A stretch of DNA of 45,899 nt. Source: Planctomycetota bacterium (GTDB lineage Bacteria > Planctomycetota > PUPC01 > DSUN01). The notes below the pieces were generated by a model. It worked only from the letters and a program-made list of their open reading frames with translations, had not been told where the DNA came from and made no database searches. Numbering within the stretch: the first letter of the stretch is position 1; every line of letters starts with the position of its first letter. The position numbers and the translations under genes are program-made. This document shows positions 24,528 to 32,469 of this stretch, piece after piece. Location of the stretch: contig VGYW01000006.1 of NCBI GenBank assembly GCA_016872875.1, positions 1-45,899 of the forward strand. Direction: 5' to 3'.

Positions 24528-27500
24528 TCAGCTCTTCCCAAGCAGGGGCGTGGCCCGCTCGAAGTAGGCCTGGCGGGTCTCTGGCCTCAGGACGCGCCAG
24601 ATGAGGAACTGCTTTCGGATGAGGTCGGTGAAGTGGCGGTTGAGGCGCTCCCAGGAGCCTTCGTCGCCGCTGAGGCGGCGCAGCCGCAACGTGATGCCGT
24701 AGAAGAGGCCGTCGGGCAGCAGGCGGGTCTCAAGCTCGACGCGCTGGCTCACCCCCACGTCGAAGGGGGGGAGCCAACAGGCCATCGAGAGGAGGAGGCC
24801 GCGCGGCTGGTCAACGGCCGAGAGGCGCACGTCCTCGGCCGCGAAGCCGCCCAGGGCCGCGCCTGTGTGAGCCTGGAAGTACTCCTCGAGATAGGCGTTC
24901 ATCCCGAGCGCCGTCTCGTGGCTCACGGTGAAGGGGAGCTCGATGGCGATCGCGTCGTCAACGGGCTCGGGGAGCTGCCAGCGGACCTCGATTGTCGGCA
25001 CGGCGATACGCTTCGCCTGCGCCACGGGATAGAGGCTCGAGCCGACGACAACCGCCATGATGAACATGGCGAGGAGCATCGTGGCGGACGACGAGTAGTT
25101 GAGCTGGAGCCCGGGCAGGAGGCCGTAGGCGTGGATGAGGCGCGAGACGCCCTGGCCGAGGAGGTAGCCGACCACCGTGCCGACGACCGCGTGGACTACG
25201 CTCTCGGCGAGGAAGAGCGAGCCGATGTGCTTGGGCGCAAGGCCAATCGAGGAGAGGATGCCGATCTCGCGGGTCCGCTCGTAGATCGAGCCGAGCATGG
25301 TGTTGAAGACGATGAGCGCGGCGAGAAGGGTGGGCACCAGAAGGGAGCCGGCCCCGATGACCGTGCTGGCGCCGCGTGTGCTGAAGAGCTCGGTGCGCCC
25401 GCCCCGGCCCGCGAAGAGCGTCAGCTCCGTCCTCGGCATGAGGTCGTCCAGGTGGCGCGTGACCTCCTTAGCGCTCGCGCCCCGAACGACGATGCTGCGC
25501 ACCTCGCCGCCGGCGCGCAGCAGGAAGTCGTACGACACGATGACCACGCTCTCGGAGACCAGGTGCTTGTACTCCTCGACCACCTCGTCGCTGGGTGGCC
25601 CCTTCTCGCGCCGAACCTGGGCCATGCGAACGTAGTCCACCGGGGTGATTGGCTCGCCATCGAGGTCGAGCACCTCATCGAGCTTCTTGGTGTCGAAGAC
25701 GCCTACCACGGTCAGCGGCTTCCCGAAGCACTCGATGGTGGTGCCCAGGGCGCTCTCTGGCGTGAGGCCGAGGGCCTTCACCACGGTGCCGGCCGGCAGG
25801 ACGGCTTCCGCGCGGTTGTCCCGCAGCCAGCAGCCTGCCACGAGGGTCTCGTGGGCGCGCGTGACCTCCTGCTCGGCGGCGGTGAGGCCGACGAGGGCCG
25901 TGGTGTAGATGGTCTTGCGGGCCGGGCCGCCAGTGATGGCGACAAGCGACTGGTCGCCGACGAGCGCCGAGTAGTACCACGCCCTGGGCACCACGCGCTC
26001 GCCCAGCTCATTGCGAAGCGAGTCCACGGCGAGGGTCTTGATCGCCTCCCACCGCCTGCTGCGCAGGAGCAGGCCCTCGTAGCGCGCGCCCTCCTCGCCG
26101 TAGGGGATGACCGTCTGCTGAAGGTATTGCACGACGGCGGCGAGGGAGAGGACGGAGAAGGCGAGGAGGACGATAGTGATGGCGGTGAGGGTGGTGCGGA
26201 TGGGGCGCTTGCGGAGGTGGCCGATGCCGAGGAAGAAGGCGGTGAGGGCCGCACTCACGCGGCTGACGTCGGCCGCGTGGACCCCGCTCGCCGCGGCCCG
26301 CCGCTCCGCCATCAGCTCCTCGAACCGCCGCACGACGAGCGAGATGACGATGACGGACAGCGTGAGGATGATGAAGGCCAGGAGGATCATCAGGGGCGAC
26401 ACCGCTACGCGGAAGGCCGGGTGGAAGACGGCGAGTAGCGCAAAGACGGCGGCGAAGGCGCCAACGGTGCCGGCGATGCGGCCGACGACGCCCCGCGCGC
26501 TGATGAGGAGCCGCTCGATGAAGAAGGCGAAGGGCAGGACGAGGATGAGGTAGAACAGGAGGCCCTTCACGACGTCGTTGGCGGTGCCGAGGACTTCGGG
26601 GTAGATGCGAGCTTCGAGCGCCCAGGCGGCGCGGGCGCTGGCGAGGAAGCGCGAGTATTCGCGCTTGGCGAGGGCCTCGTCCGCGGCTTCGAGGCGTGCG
26701 GCGGCGCTTGCGTGGAGCTGGCCGACGCGCGGGTTTTCGAGGCCGTGGGCGCGGAAGTCGCTCGCGCGCTTCTCGTCGAGGAGCCACATGTCGCGCGCGG
26801 CACGGAGCGGGGTAAGCGGGACGGCTCCGCCCTTCTCGCCGACGACGAAGCCAGTGCCGAGGGGCTGCTCGGGCGAGGCATTGAGGAGGAGCAGGCGTTT
26901 CCCGACCGGCCCGGCTCCCATCAGGATGCGGAGCCGCGCCCCCGGCTTGGCGAAGACCACCGCGCAGGTCTCCGAGGCCGAGAGCCATGCCGGGTTCCTC
27001 GGCAGCAGGTAGCCGAAGTTGATCGGCGAGGAGTTCGTCCCAGCGTCGAGCACCTGGATGGTGTCGAAGGGCACGTAGTAGCGCTGGTCGGCGAGGTCGT
27101 AGACCGTGAGGGCGCGTGCGGGGAAGCAGACGATGGTGGCCTTCTTCGTCGGCGCGTTCATCTCCACAGTGAGCGGGTAATTTCGGGCGCCCTCGGGTCC
27201 CAGGTCTGGCGCGTATGTGACCATCCCCGTCTCGCGGTCGAGCTTGAAGGCGGAGAGGGTGAGGGTTGCGCGCCACCAGCCGACGGCTCGGCGCTCGGGC
27301 GGCCCCTCGAAGGCAGCCGTGCCCTTGTCGTCGGCGATGAGGACCGGCTCGCCCCTGACGCCGCAGAGCGACTTCTTGGGCACGGGTTCCTGCACAACAA
27401 TCAGGGCGCCGGGCAGCGGCTCATTGGGGAGGTAGTCCCTCTGGAAGTTGAACTCCACCGCGCGGGCCTCGAGGCGGGTCCAGTAGCTGTCGGGCCGCTT

Positions 27501-28967
27501 GCGGATGAATGGGCCTGCGGTGTTGAAGAAGTTTGGCACGGTGCAGCAGAGGAGGCGCACCTGTGCCGCAAGGTCGGGCAGCGACACGCGGTCGGGGGTG
27601 TCGAGCGGGGTGTCAATGGCGAAGCGGGCGTCGTCGGTCGTGGCAAAGGTGAGGCCCACGCAGCCTGCGAGGGTGGCGAGCTCGCCCTCGAAGGCCAGTC
27701 GGGCGGTAAGGTGTGTCTGCCAGTTCTTCCCGTGGGCGGAGTTCACGCAATCGGCATAGGCGGAGGCGGGGTCGAGTCCGAGCGCCTTGCACGCCTCGCC
27801 CGCCCAGCGGTCCCATGCCCGTCCGAGGTGGGAGAACCAGGGCTGGAGGCGCCCGCCCTGGTCCACAGCGTAGCCCTTGTAAAAGAGGCCAACTCGGCGG
27901 CTGTGGCTGGAGAGGTCGAGGCTCACGAAGGCGGCGACGCGCAGGGGCGCCTTCTCGGCCAGAATGTGGTTCCGTATGAAGTGCCGCGCCCCGGCCAGGT
28001 TCAGCCCGTGCCCGGAGGTAGCCAGGAAGACGACCTTTCGCTGGAGCGGATGCCACGTGAGCCTGCGGGCGAGCTCGAGGAGGGCCGCGATGGAGCAGGC
28101 CTGGTCCGCCCCAGGCGCAAGGGCGGGCACGACCGACATCGAGTCGTAGTACGCGCTCAGCACGATCGCGTCCTTGCACTTCGGCTCGGTGCCGGGCAGG
28201 GTGGCGAGGACGTTGATCGCATCGGCCTTCTGCCACTCCATTCGCCCTGTGAGCGTGGCCTGGACGGGTGCGGTGGCCCTTTCCAGGCGCTCGGCCAGGG
28301 CGCGGCCCTCCTTGCGGCTGATCCAGAAGCGGGGCGCGTCGGCGGGCACGGTGAGGAACTTCGCCTCGGCCTCGGGGCGCGACGGTTCGGCCGGCTCGAT
28401 GAAGATCACCGCCTTCGCCCCCAGCAGGAAGGCGTTCAGCCAGTCGGTCCTACAATCGAACTCCACGAGCGCGATTGCGCCCTCGACCGGCTTGCCATCG
28501 AAGTCGCGGGGCTGGGCGAGGCCCGCGTAGATGAGTGGCCCAGTGATGCCCTCGGGCGGCACGGTGGGTGTGCGGACCAGGTTGGGCCAGAGGCAGGCAA
28601 GGCGGATTGGCGGCTCCCCTTCGAGCGTCAGCGTCGCGCCGCGGTCAATGGGCGCGGCCACGCTGAAGGGCTCCTGCCGCACGTCCTGGAGGCCGAGTTC
28701 GCGGAAGGCACTAGCGATCCAGTCGGCTGCCTCTCGTGCGCCGGCGTATCCCGGCACGCGCGAGCCGAGGGCGCTTAGCTCCTCGATCGTGCGCCTCAGC
28801 CTTGCCTCGCTCACCCGCCGGGCGATCGCCTGATAGCCGCTGTAGGTGCGGAACTGCGCCTTCTGCTCGCCGGGGTCAACAAGCGTAGGGTCGCTCATCA
28901 GGGCGGAAACCCACACGGTCCCGGCACAGGCGAGAGCGGCGAATATGAGCCAGAGCGCGTGACGCAC
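24528..28967 (-). CDS. giant FtsX-like permease fused to a degenerate M28 peptidase-fold domain
   Basis: 1479 residues. After an N-terminal signal anchor (about 3-22) comes an M28-aminopeptidase-like region at about 50-480. The zinc-site motifs are altered: AYYDS (~272) stands where AHYDS is usual, GADQACS (~287) where GADDNxSG is usual, and TSGHGLNLAGARHF where an EE pair is usual. The middle has several helices (about 790-890). A MacB/FtsX permease unit follows, with RTTLTAITIVLLAFSVLSLA and FNTMLGSIYERTREIGILSS, and then a soluble C-terminal domain. FtsX-type permeases normally need an ABC ATPase; none is adjacent. The start is GTG at 28967, with GAGGTGA upstream; the longer GTG at 28997 lies inside inserted element 2. 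I infer a mechanotransmission or export role with a ligand-binding pseudo-peptidase. Confidence 0.82.
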   Translation of the reverse strand: MRHALWLIFAALACAGTVWVSALMSDPTLVDPGEQKAQFRTYSGYQAIARRVSEARLRRTIEELSALGSRVPGYAGAREAADWIASAFRELGLQDVRQEPFSVAAPIDRGATLTLEGEPPIRLACLWPNLVRTPTVPPEGITGPLIYAGLAQPRDFDGKPVEGAIALVEFDCRTDWLNAFLLGAKAVIFIEPAEPSRPEAEAKFLTVPADAPRFWISRKEGRALAERLERATAPVQATLTGRMEWQKADAINVLATLPGTEPKCKDAIVLSAYYDSMSVVPALAPGADQACSIAALLELARRLTWHPLQRKVVFLATSGHGLNLAGARHFIRNHILAEKAPLRVAAFVSLDLSSHSRRVGLFYKGYAVDQGGRLQPWFSHLGRAWDRWAGEACKALGLDPASAYADCVNSAHGKNWQTHLTARLAFEGELATLAGCVGLTFATTDDARFAIDTPLDTPDRVSLPDLAAQVRLLCCTVPNFFNTAGPFIRKRPDSYWTRLEARAVEFNFQRDYLPNEPLPGALIVVQEPVPKKSLCGVRGEPVLIADDKGTAAFEGPPERRAVGWWRATLTLSAFKLDRETGMVTYAPDLGPEGARNYPLTVEMNAPTKKATIVCFPARALTVYDLADQRYYVPFDTIQVLDAGTNSSPINFGYLLPRNPAWLSASETCAVVFAKPGARLRILMGAGPVGKRLLLLNASPEQPLGTGFVVGEKGGAVPLTPLRAARDMWLLDEKRASDFRAHGLENPRVGQLHASAAARLEAADEALAKREYSRFLASARAAWALEARIYPEVLGTANDVVKGLLFYLILVLPFAFFIERLLISARGVVGRIAGTVGAFAAVFALLAVFHPAFRVAVSPLMILLAFIILTLSVIVISLVVRRFEELMAERRAAASGVHAADVSRVSAALTAFFLGIGHLRKRPIRTTLTAITIVLLAFSVLSLAAVVQYLQQTVIPYGEEGARYEGLLLRSRRWEAIKTLAVDSLRNELGERVVPRAWYYSALVGDQSLVAITGGPARKTIYTTALVGLTAAEQEVTRAHETLVAGCWLRDNRAEAVLPAGTVVKALGLTPESALGTTIECFGKPLTVVGVFDTKKLDEVLDLDGEPITPVDYVRMAQVRREKGPPSDEVVEEYKHLVSESVVIVSYDFLLRAGGEVRSIVVRGASAKEVTRHLDDLMPRTELTLFAGRGGRTELFSTRGASTVIGAGSLLVPTLLAALIVFNTMLGSIYERTREIGILSSIGLAPKHIGSLFLAESVVHAVVGTVVGYLLGQGVSRLIHAYGLLPGLQLNYSSSATMLLAMFIMAVVVGSSLYPVAQAKRIAVPTIEVRWQLPEPVDDAIAIELPFTVSHETALGMNAYLEEYFQAHTGAALGGFAAEDVRLSAVDQPRGLLLSMACWLPPFDVGVSQRVELETRLLPDGLFYGITLRLRRLSGDEGSWERLNRHFTDLIRKQFLIWRVLRPETRQAYFERATPLLGKS

Positions 28968-28973
28968 AGTAGT

Positions 28974-29548
28974 CACCTCAGTGCAGGGTCTCTTCACTCG
29001 TGCTCGTCGTCGTCCTCGTCGTCGTCGTCCAGTTCCGCGCTTCTTGGGTCTGGAGGTGGCATGCCATACTGGGCTTCATCCTCACCGACCCTGTCATCCG
29101 TGGAGAATCGTTCCACCAGCTTGGTGAGCATTTCGAAGATTCGAACGAGCATGTCCTTGCCCTCTGCTATCCTTTCGACAGAGCATGCTCGCTTGGCAAC
29201 AAAGGCATCCAAGCAACCAGCGCTCTCGCCGGTGGACCCTCGCGCATCGTCGAAGTACTTGCCCCTGGTGAGGCGCTGACGCTTCCCATTGCCTTCCGCC
29301 GTGTTGAAGAGCATGGACAGGCTGGCGCGGTCGAGGTGATCGACGACATGGCGAACACGTTTGCCCGCAACCTTCTCGACTTCCTCCATGAGGATGTCGG
29401 CCCATGCGATGAACTGGAGCTCCAGTTGGTACACGACCAGTTTCTCGTGGTCGAACTGCCTGGCCATGGTCAATGTCTCCTTGAAGAGAAAGAGACTCGA
29501 CGACGACGACGAGGACGACGACGAGCACGATCGATGGTCCACCTCAGT
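28974..29548. mobile_element. inverted-repeat element carrying a four-helix-bundle gene (element 2), flanked by a direct repeat
   Basis: Arms 28998-29029 and 29499-29530 are perfect 32-bp inverted copies made mostly of GAC/GAG triplets. The four-helix-bundle gene lies between and partly inside them. Outside, the 9-bp sequence CACCTCAGT occurs at 28974-28982 and again at 29540-29548. On the minus strand this reads ACTGAGGTG. One copy contains the stop codon of the upstream DUF6785 gene and the other the ribosome-binding site of the FtsX-like gene. Removing one copy and everything between restores a tight stop/RBS/start junction, which is what a target duplication would look like. Confidence 0.65.
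28994..29467 (-). CDS. four-helix-bundle protein (23S rRNA intervening-sequence family), second copy
   Basis: 157 residues, clearly different in sequence from the copy at 13903. Family hallmarks are FDHEKLVVYQLELQFIAWAD, then LDRASLSMLFNTAEGNGKR, then YFDDARGSTGESAG. The start is ATG at 29467 with AAGGAG about 8 nt upstream; the open frame further upstream is a shadow. The last residues (ELDDDDEDDDEHE) form a poly-acidic tail written entirely by the inverted-repeat arm, so the protein ends in repeat-derived sequence. It reads in the same direction as the DUF6785 and FtsX-like genes around it. Function unknown; nucleic-acid binding is suggested by relatives. Confidence 0.87.
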   Translation of the reverse strand: MARQFDHEKLVVYQLELQFIAWADILMEEVEKVAGKRVRHVVDHLDRASLSMLFNTAEGNGKRQRLTRGKYFDDARGSTGESAGCLDAFVAKRACSVERIAEGKDMLVRIFEMLTKLVERFSTDDRVGEDEAQYGMPPPDPRSAELDDDDEDDDEHE

Positions 29549-31508
29549 ACGGCCAATAGCTGTAAGGGTCAACGCCAGCCAGGATGCCGTGGATGTCCCA
29601 CAGGCATCCGACCACGAACTCGCCCAACGCGAGGCCAATGAAGAATGGCACGGCGCGGCGATAGGCCTTGGCGCCGCCGTAGTGCAGGATGACCCACTTG
29701 ATGAGCCAACTGACGAAGATGGGGAACCAGAGCTGGGACATTGACCAGCTCCCGGAGACGGCGTAGCCGACGGGGTGGAATGGCCACCAGGCGAAACGCA
29801 TGCGGAGCAGGGCGAGCAGCAGCGCAAAGCCCACCCCAACGCCCGTGGCGCGCGGCGCCCACCAGCTCCCCTCACGCGGGCTGGCTATCCAGGGGTGGAG
29901 GTTCCGGCTGTAGGGCTCGAAGCCGAACCACCAGCCCGGCCCCACGGCACTCGCCTCCATGCCGTACTTGTAGCCGACGTGGAGCATTGCCCATAAGCCG
30001 CCGAAGATGCCAATGGCCAGCGCCACGAGCATGGCGATGAGCATCCGGCGGGCGGAGGTCCGCGTCTCCTGAGCTATCTTGAAGCCCTCGAGCGACGGGG
30101 CGATGGCGTGGCCGCGGTAGGCCCGGTTGAAGAACCAGGTGAGCGAGAGCGCGGTGAGGGTGTAAGGCCCCAGGGCGCCCAGCGGCTTCATGCCGAGGAA
30201 GCGCGGAAGCATCTGGTCGGGGCCGGCGTAGTGGAGGTCGTGGGCCGGCGGGCCGAGCTCGGCTCGCATCCGCGCTATCGCGACCGCTATCGCAAGGTAG
30301 AGCACCAGGAACGCCACGATGACGAGGACCGACATTCCGAGCCAGTGGAGGAACAGCCCCAGGTAGGCCAGGCAGCCGAGGAGGAGGAGCGCCGCCGTGC
30401 GATAGGGCAGGGCCTCGCGCGAGTCGTCTTGCGGCCGCAGGCCCACGAGGTGCAGAGCGAGGTCCTTGAGATACCTGCGGCTCACCCAGAGCGCGATGAG
30501 GCACAGGGCCAGGTAGCCCCCCGCCGTCTGGTCCTCGACGAACGGGAACCCCGGCACGGCGACCCCGAACGCGCTCCCGAGCACCCGCTGCGCCTGGAAG
30601 AACACGAAGAAGAACCAGCAGGAGAACGCCATGTCAAGCGGCAGGAAGAAGCAGACCCCTATAGCGAAGGGGTAGAGGCTTATCGGCATCCAGCCGATGG
30701 CGTTCCAGGGACGCTCCGTGAAGTAGTTGTTCAGGCGGTCAATGTGGACGACTGGGATTCGCGGCACGGCCGGCACGAGGTGGTTCAGGCCGTTGAGGAA
30801 GTCAATCGCCGCGGCGATGGCGAAGCCGTACCAGAGCAGCCGCGTGGAGAACAGCCCGCGCGTCTGCGTCGTCACCAGCAGCGGTATCTGGATGACGGGG
30901 TAGGAGAGCTTCTCGTTCTCGGTCCACTGCTTCCGCAGAAGCGAATTGATGAGGAAGAGGGCAGCGATGAGGACGAAGATGAAGCTCGCCCACCAGAGCA
31001 TGGGGCGTGCCCAGGCGAGGACGACCCGCCAGGTGTACATCGTCGAGCCGCCCTCATAGTAGCCGCCCACGATGTCGGGCGCGTTGAGGAGCACGAACTG
31101 GGGCAGATAGGGGTGGAACTTCTCCCAGCCGTTCTCGGGCGTGGCGCCGCGATAGGCGTAGGGGATCATCGGCACCAGGATTTCGATGCTGTCGTGGCCG
31201 CAGACCACCGAGCCGATGGTGAGCATGACGTAGACGGTGAGGAGCTCGCCTGGATTGAGCGCCGCCCCAGGCCGCCAACGCCTCACCGCCGCATTCCCAA
31301 CCGTCAGGAAGAAGAGCATGAACATCACGTGGGGCATCAGCGAGATGGTGGTGGGCTGGGACGAGTACCAGAGGATTTCCGACTGGACGAGCCACATGCA
31401 CGTGATTGGGATGAGCGCGGCGCCGATGCAGATGGAGCGAAGCGTGACCGAGCAAGGCTCGCCGCCCGCTGGGACAACCGCCGCGTCGCGTTTCTCATGC
31501 TCTTCCAA
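29544..31508 (-). CDS. DUF6785-type (OPT-like) polytopic membrane transporter
   Basis: 654 residues with about 12-14 hydrophobic helices. The sequence matches the DUF6785/DUF6784 family of OPT-related proteins common in Planctomycetota, for example LNPGELLTVYVMLTIGSVVC early, NEKLSYPVIQIPL in the middle and WFFNRAYRGHAIAPSLEGFK late. No substrate is known for the family. The start is TTG at 31508, with GGAGG about 8 nt upstream and a good promoter at 31533-31561. Its stop codon lies in the 9-bp repeat that borders element 2, and the FtsX-like gene was probably directly adjacent before insertion. Confidence 0.82.
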   Translation of the reverse strand: MEEHEKRDAAVVPAGGEPCSVTLRSICIGAALIPITCMWLVQSEILWYSSQPTTISLMPHVMFMLFFLTVGNAAVRRWRPGAALNPGELLTVYVMLTIGSVVCGHDSIEILVPMIPYAYRGATPENGWEKFHPYLPQFVLLNAPDIVGGYYEGGSTMYTWRVVLAWARPMLWWASFIFVLIAALFLINSLLRKQWTENEKLSYPVIQIPLLVTTQTRGLFSTRLLWYGFAIAAAIDFLNGLNHLVPAVPRIPVVHIDRLNNYFTERPWNAIGWMPISLYPFAIGVCFFLPLDMAFSCWFFFVFFQAQRVLGSAFGVAVPGFPFVEDQTAGGYLALCLIALWVSRRYLKDLALHLVGLRPQDDSREALPYRTAALLLLGCLAYLGLFLHWLGMSVLVIVAFLVLYLAIAVAIARMRAELGPPAHDLHYAGPDQMLPRFLGMKPLGALGPYTLTALSLTWFFNRAYRGHAIAPSLEGFKIAQETRTSARRMLIAMLVALAIGIFGGLWAMLHVGYKYGMEASAVGPGWWFGFEPYSRNLHPWIASPREGSWWAPRATGVGVGFALLLALLRMRFAWWPFHPVGYAVSGSWSMSQLWFPIFVSWLIKWVILHYGGAKAYRRAVPFFIGLALGEFVVGCLWDIHGILAGVDPYSYWPY

Positions 31509-31532
31509 GCCGCTGGCCTCCAGGATGCCCGC

Positions 31533-31561
31533 ACTATACGGGGCGGGAAGAGGCGAGTCAA
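31533..31561 (-). promoter_or_regulatory. sigma-70-like promoter of the DUF6785/FtsX-like/OPT gene block
   Basis: On the minus strand, TTGACT (complement of 31556-31561), a 17-nt spacer and TATAGT (complement of 31533-31538). It is about 25 nt upstream of the TTG start. Confidence 0.7.
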
Positions 31562-31606
31562 GAAAGAATAGGCTTTAGGTGTTCGGTTTTAGGTCTTCGG
31601 GTACGG

Positions 31607-31634
31607 ATCGTCCTCGTCCTCGTCGTCGTCCTCG
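31607..31634. repeat. left arm of a distant inverted repeat enclosing ORF6N and propeller genes
   Basis: The arm is made of TCGTCCTCG-type units. Its inverse occurs at 34582-34600; the two match over all 19 bp of the shorter arm if one 9-nt unit (CTCGTCGTC) in this arm is treated as an expansion. The composition is like the arms of element 2. Confidence 0.6.
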
Positions 31635-31733
31635 AACGCGCGGCATCCCGCTTGCCTCGCCGGCGTGGCTGGCTACACTGGGAGGCGCAGGCGGGCCGTA
31701 CGCAATGCCGATTCCTCTTTCGGAAGGCACGAG

Positions 31734-32459
31734 ATGGCAAAGTACGAGGTAGCAGTCCCTGAAGCCGAAGTCGAATCCATCATCCTCACCGTTCGCGGCC
31801 AGAAGGTCATTCTCGACAGCGACCTCGCCGCGCTCTACGGGGTGACAACCAAGCGGCTCAACCAGCAGGTCAGGCGAAACCCTGACCGCTTTCCCGTTGA
31901 TTTCGCCTTTCAACTAACGCCAAAGGAAGTGGCAAACTTGAGGTCGCAATTTGCGACCTCCAGATCCGCCCCGATGCGGTCACAATATGTCACCGCATCG
32001 GGTGGGGAGCCCGGTTTGAGGTCACATTCTGCAACCTCAAAGCCGACCGATGAGCCACAAGTTGGTGCGGCACTTGAACTTACAGATCCCCTTTTGAGGT
32101 CACAATTTGCAACCTCAAACGGGCGCGGCGGCCGACGGCATCTTCCCTACGCCTTCACGGAGCACGGGGCGATCATGGCCGCCACGGTGCTCAACAGCCC
32201 CGAGGCGGTGCGGATGAGCGTGTTCGTGGTGCGGGCGTTCGTCAAGATGCGCGAGGCGCTCGCCGAGAGCCGCGAACTGGCCGCCAAGCTGGCCGAGCTC
32301 GAACGCAAGCTGACCGAACGGCTCGACGGCCACGAGGACGCCATCGCCCTCATCCTGGCCGAGCTCAAGGGGCTCATGGCCCCCGAGCCCGGCCGTCCCG
32401 CCATCGGCTTCACCGTCGGCGAGCGCCTGGCCCGATACCGCATCCGCCGCAGGAAGTGA
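31734..32459 (+). CDS. ORF6N-domain protein with palindrome-encoded LRSQFATS repeats
   Basis: 241 residues. The ORF6N DNA-binding domain covers about 12-70 (VRGQKVILDSDLAALYGVTT, then LNQQVRRNPDRFP). It continues with GGRR-type sequence, LPYAFTEHGAIMAATVLNS and FVVRAFVKMREALAE, ending in a coiled coil (about 175-220). ORF6N proteins are phage- and plasmid-associated, related to KilA-N/antirepressor proteins. Between the domain and the AFTEHG block lie four variants of an LRSQFATS motif (LRSQFATS, MRSQYVTA, LRSHSATS, LRSQFATS), each encoded by a DNA palindrome. Most relatives I recall have a single such motif. The start is ATG at 31734, with GGAAGG about 8 nt upstream. Confidence 0.85.
   Translation: MAKYEVAVPEAEVESIILTVRGQKVILDSDLAALYGVTTKRLNQQVRRNPDRFPVDFAFQLTPKEVANLRSQFATSRSAPMRSQYVTASGGEPGLRSHSATSKPTDEPQVGAALELTDPLLRSQFATSNGRGGRRHLPYAFTEHGAIMAATVLNSPEAVRMSVFVVRAFVKMREALAESRELAAKLAELERKLTERLDGHEDAIALILAELKGLMAPEPGRPAIGFTVGERLARYRIRRRK
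31940..32119. repeat. four in-frame palindromes within the ORF6N gene
   Basis: Palindromes lie at 31940-31960 (10-bp arms GAGGTCGCAA), 31970-32002 (11-bp arms CCCGATGCGGT), 32015-32041 (arms TTTGAGGT) and 32093-32119 (arms TTTGAGGT). Spacing between them is irregular, and the reading frame is kept throughout. Confidence 0.88.
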
Positions 32460-32469
32460 GAGGGTTCCC

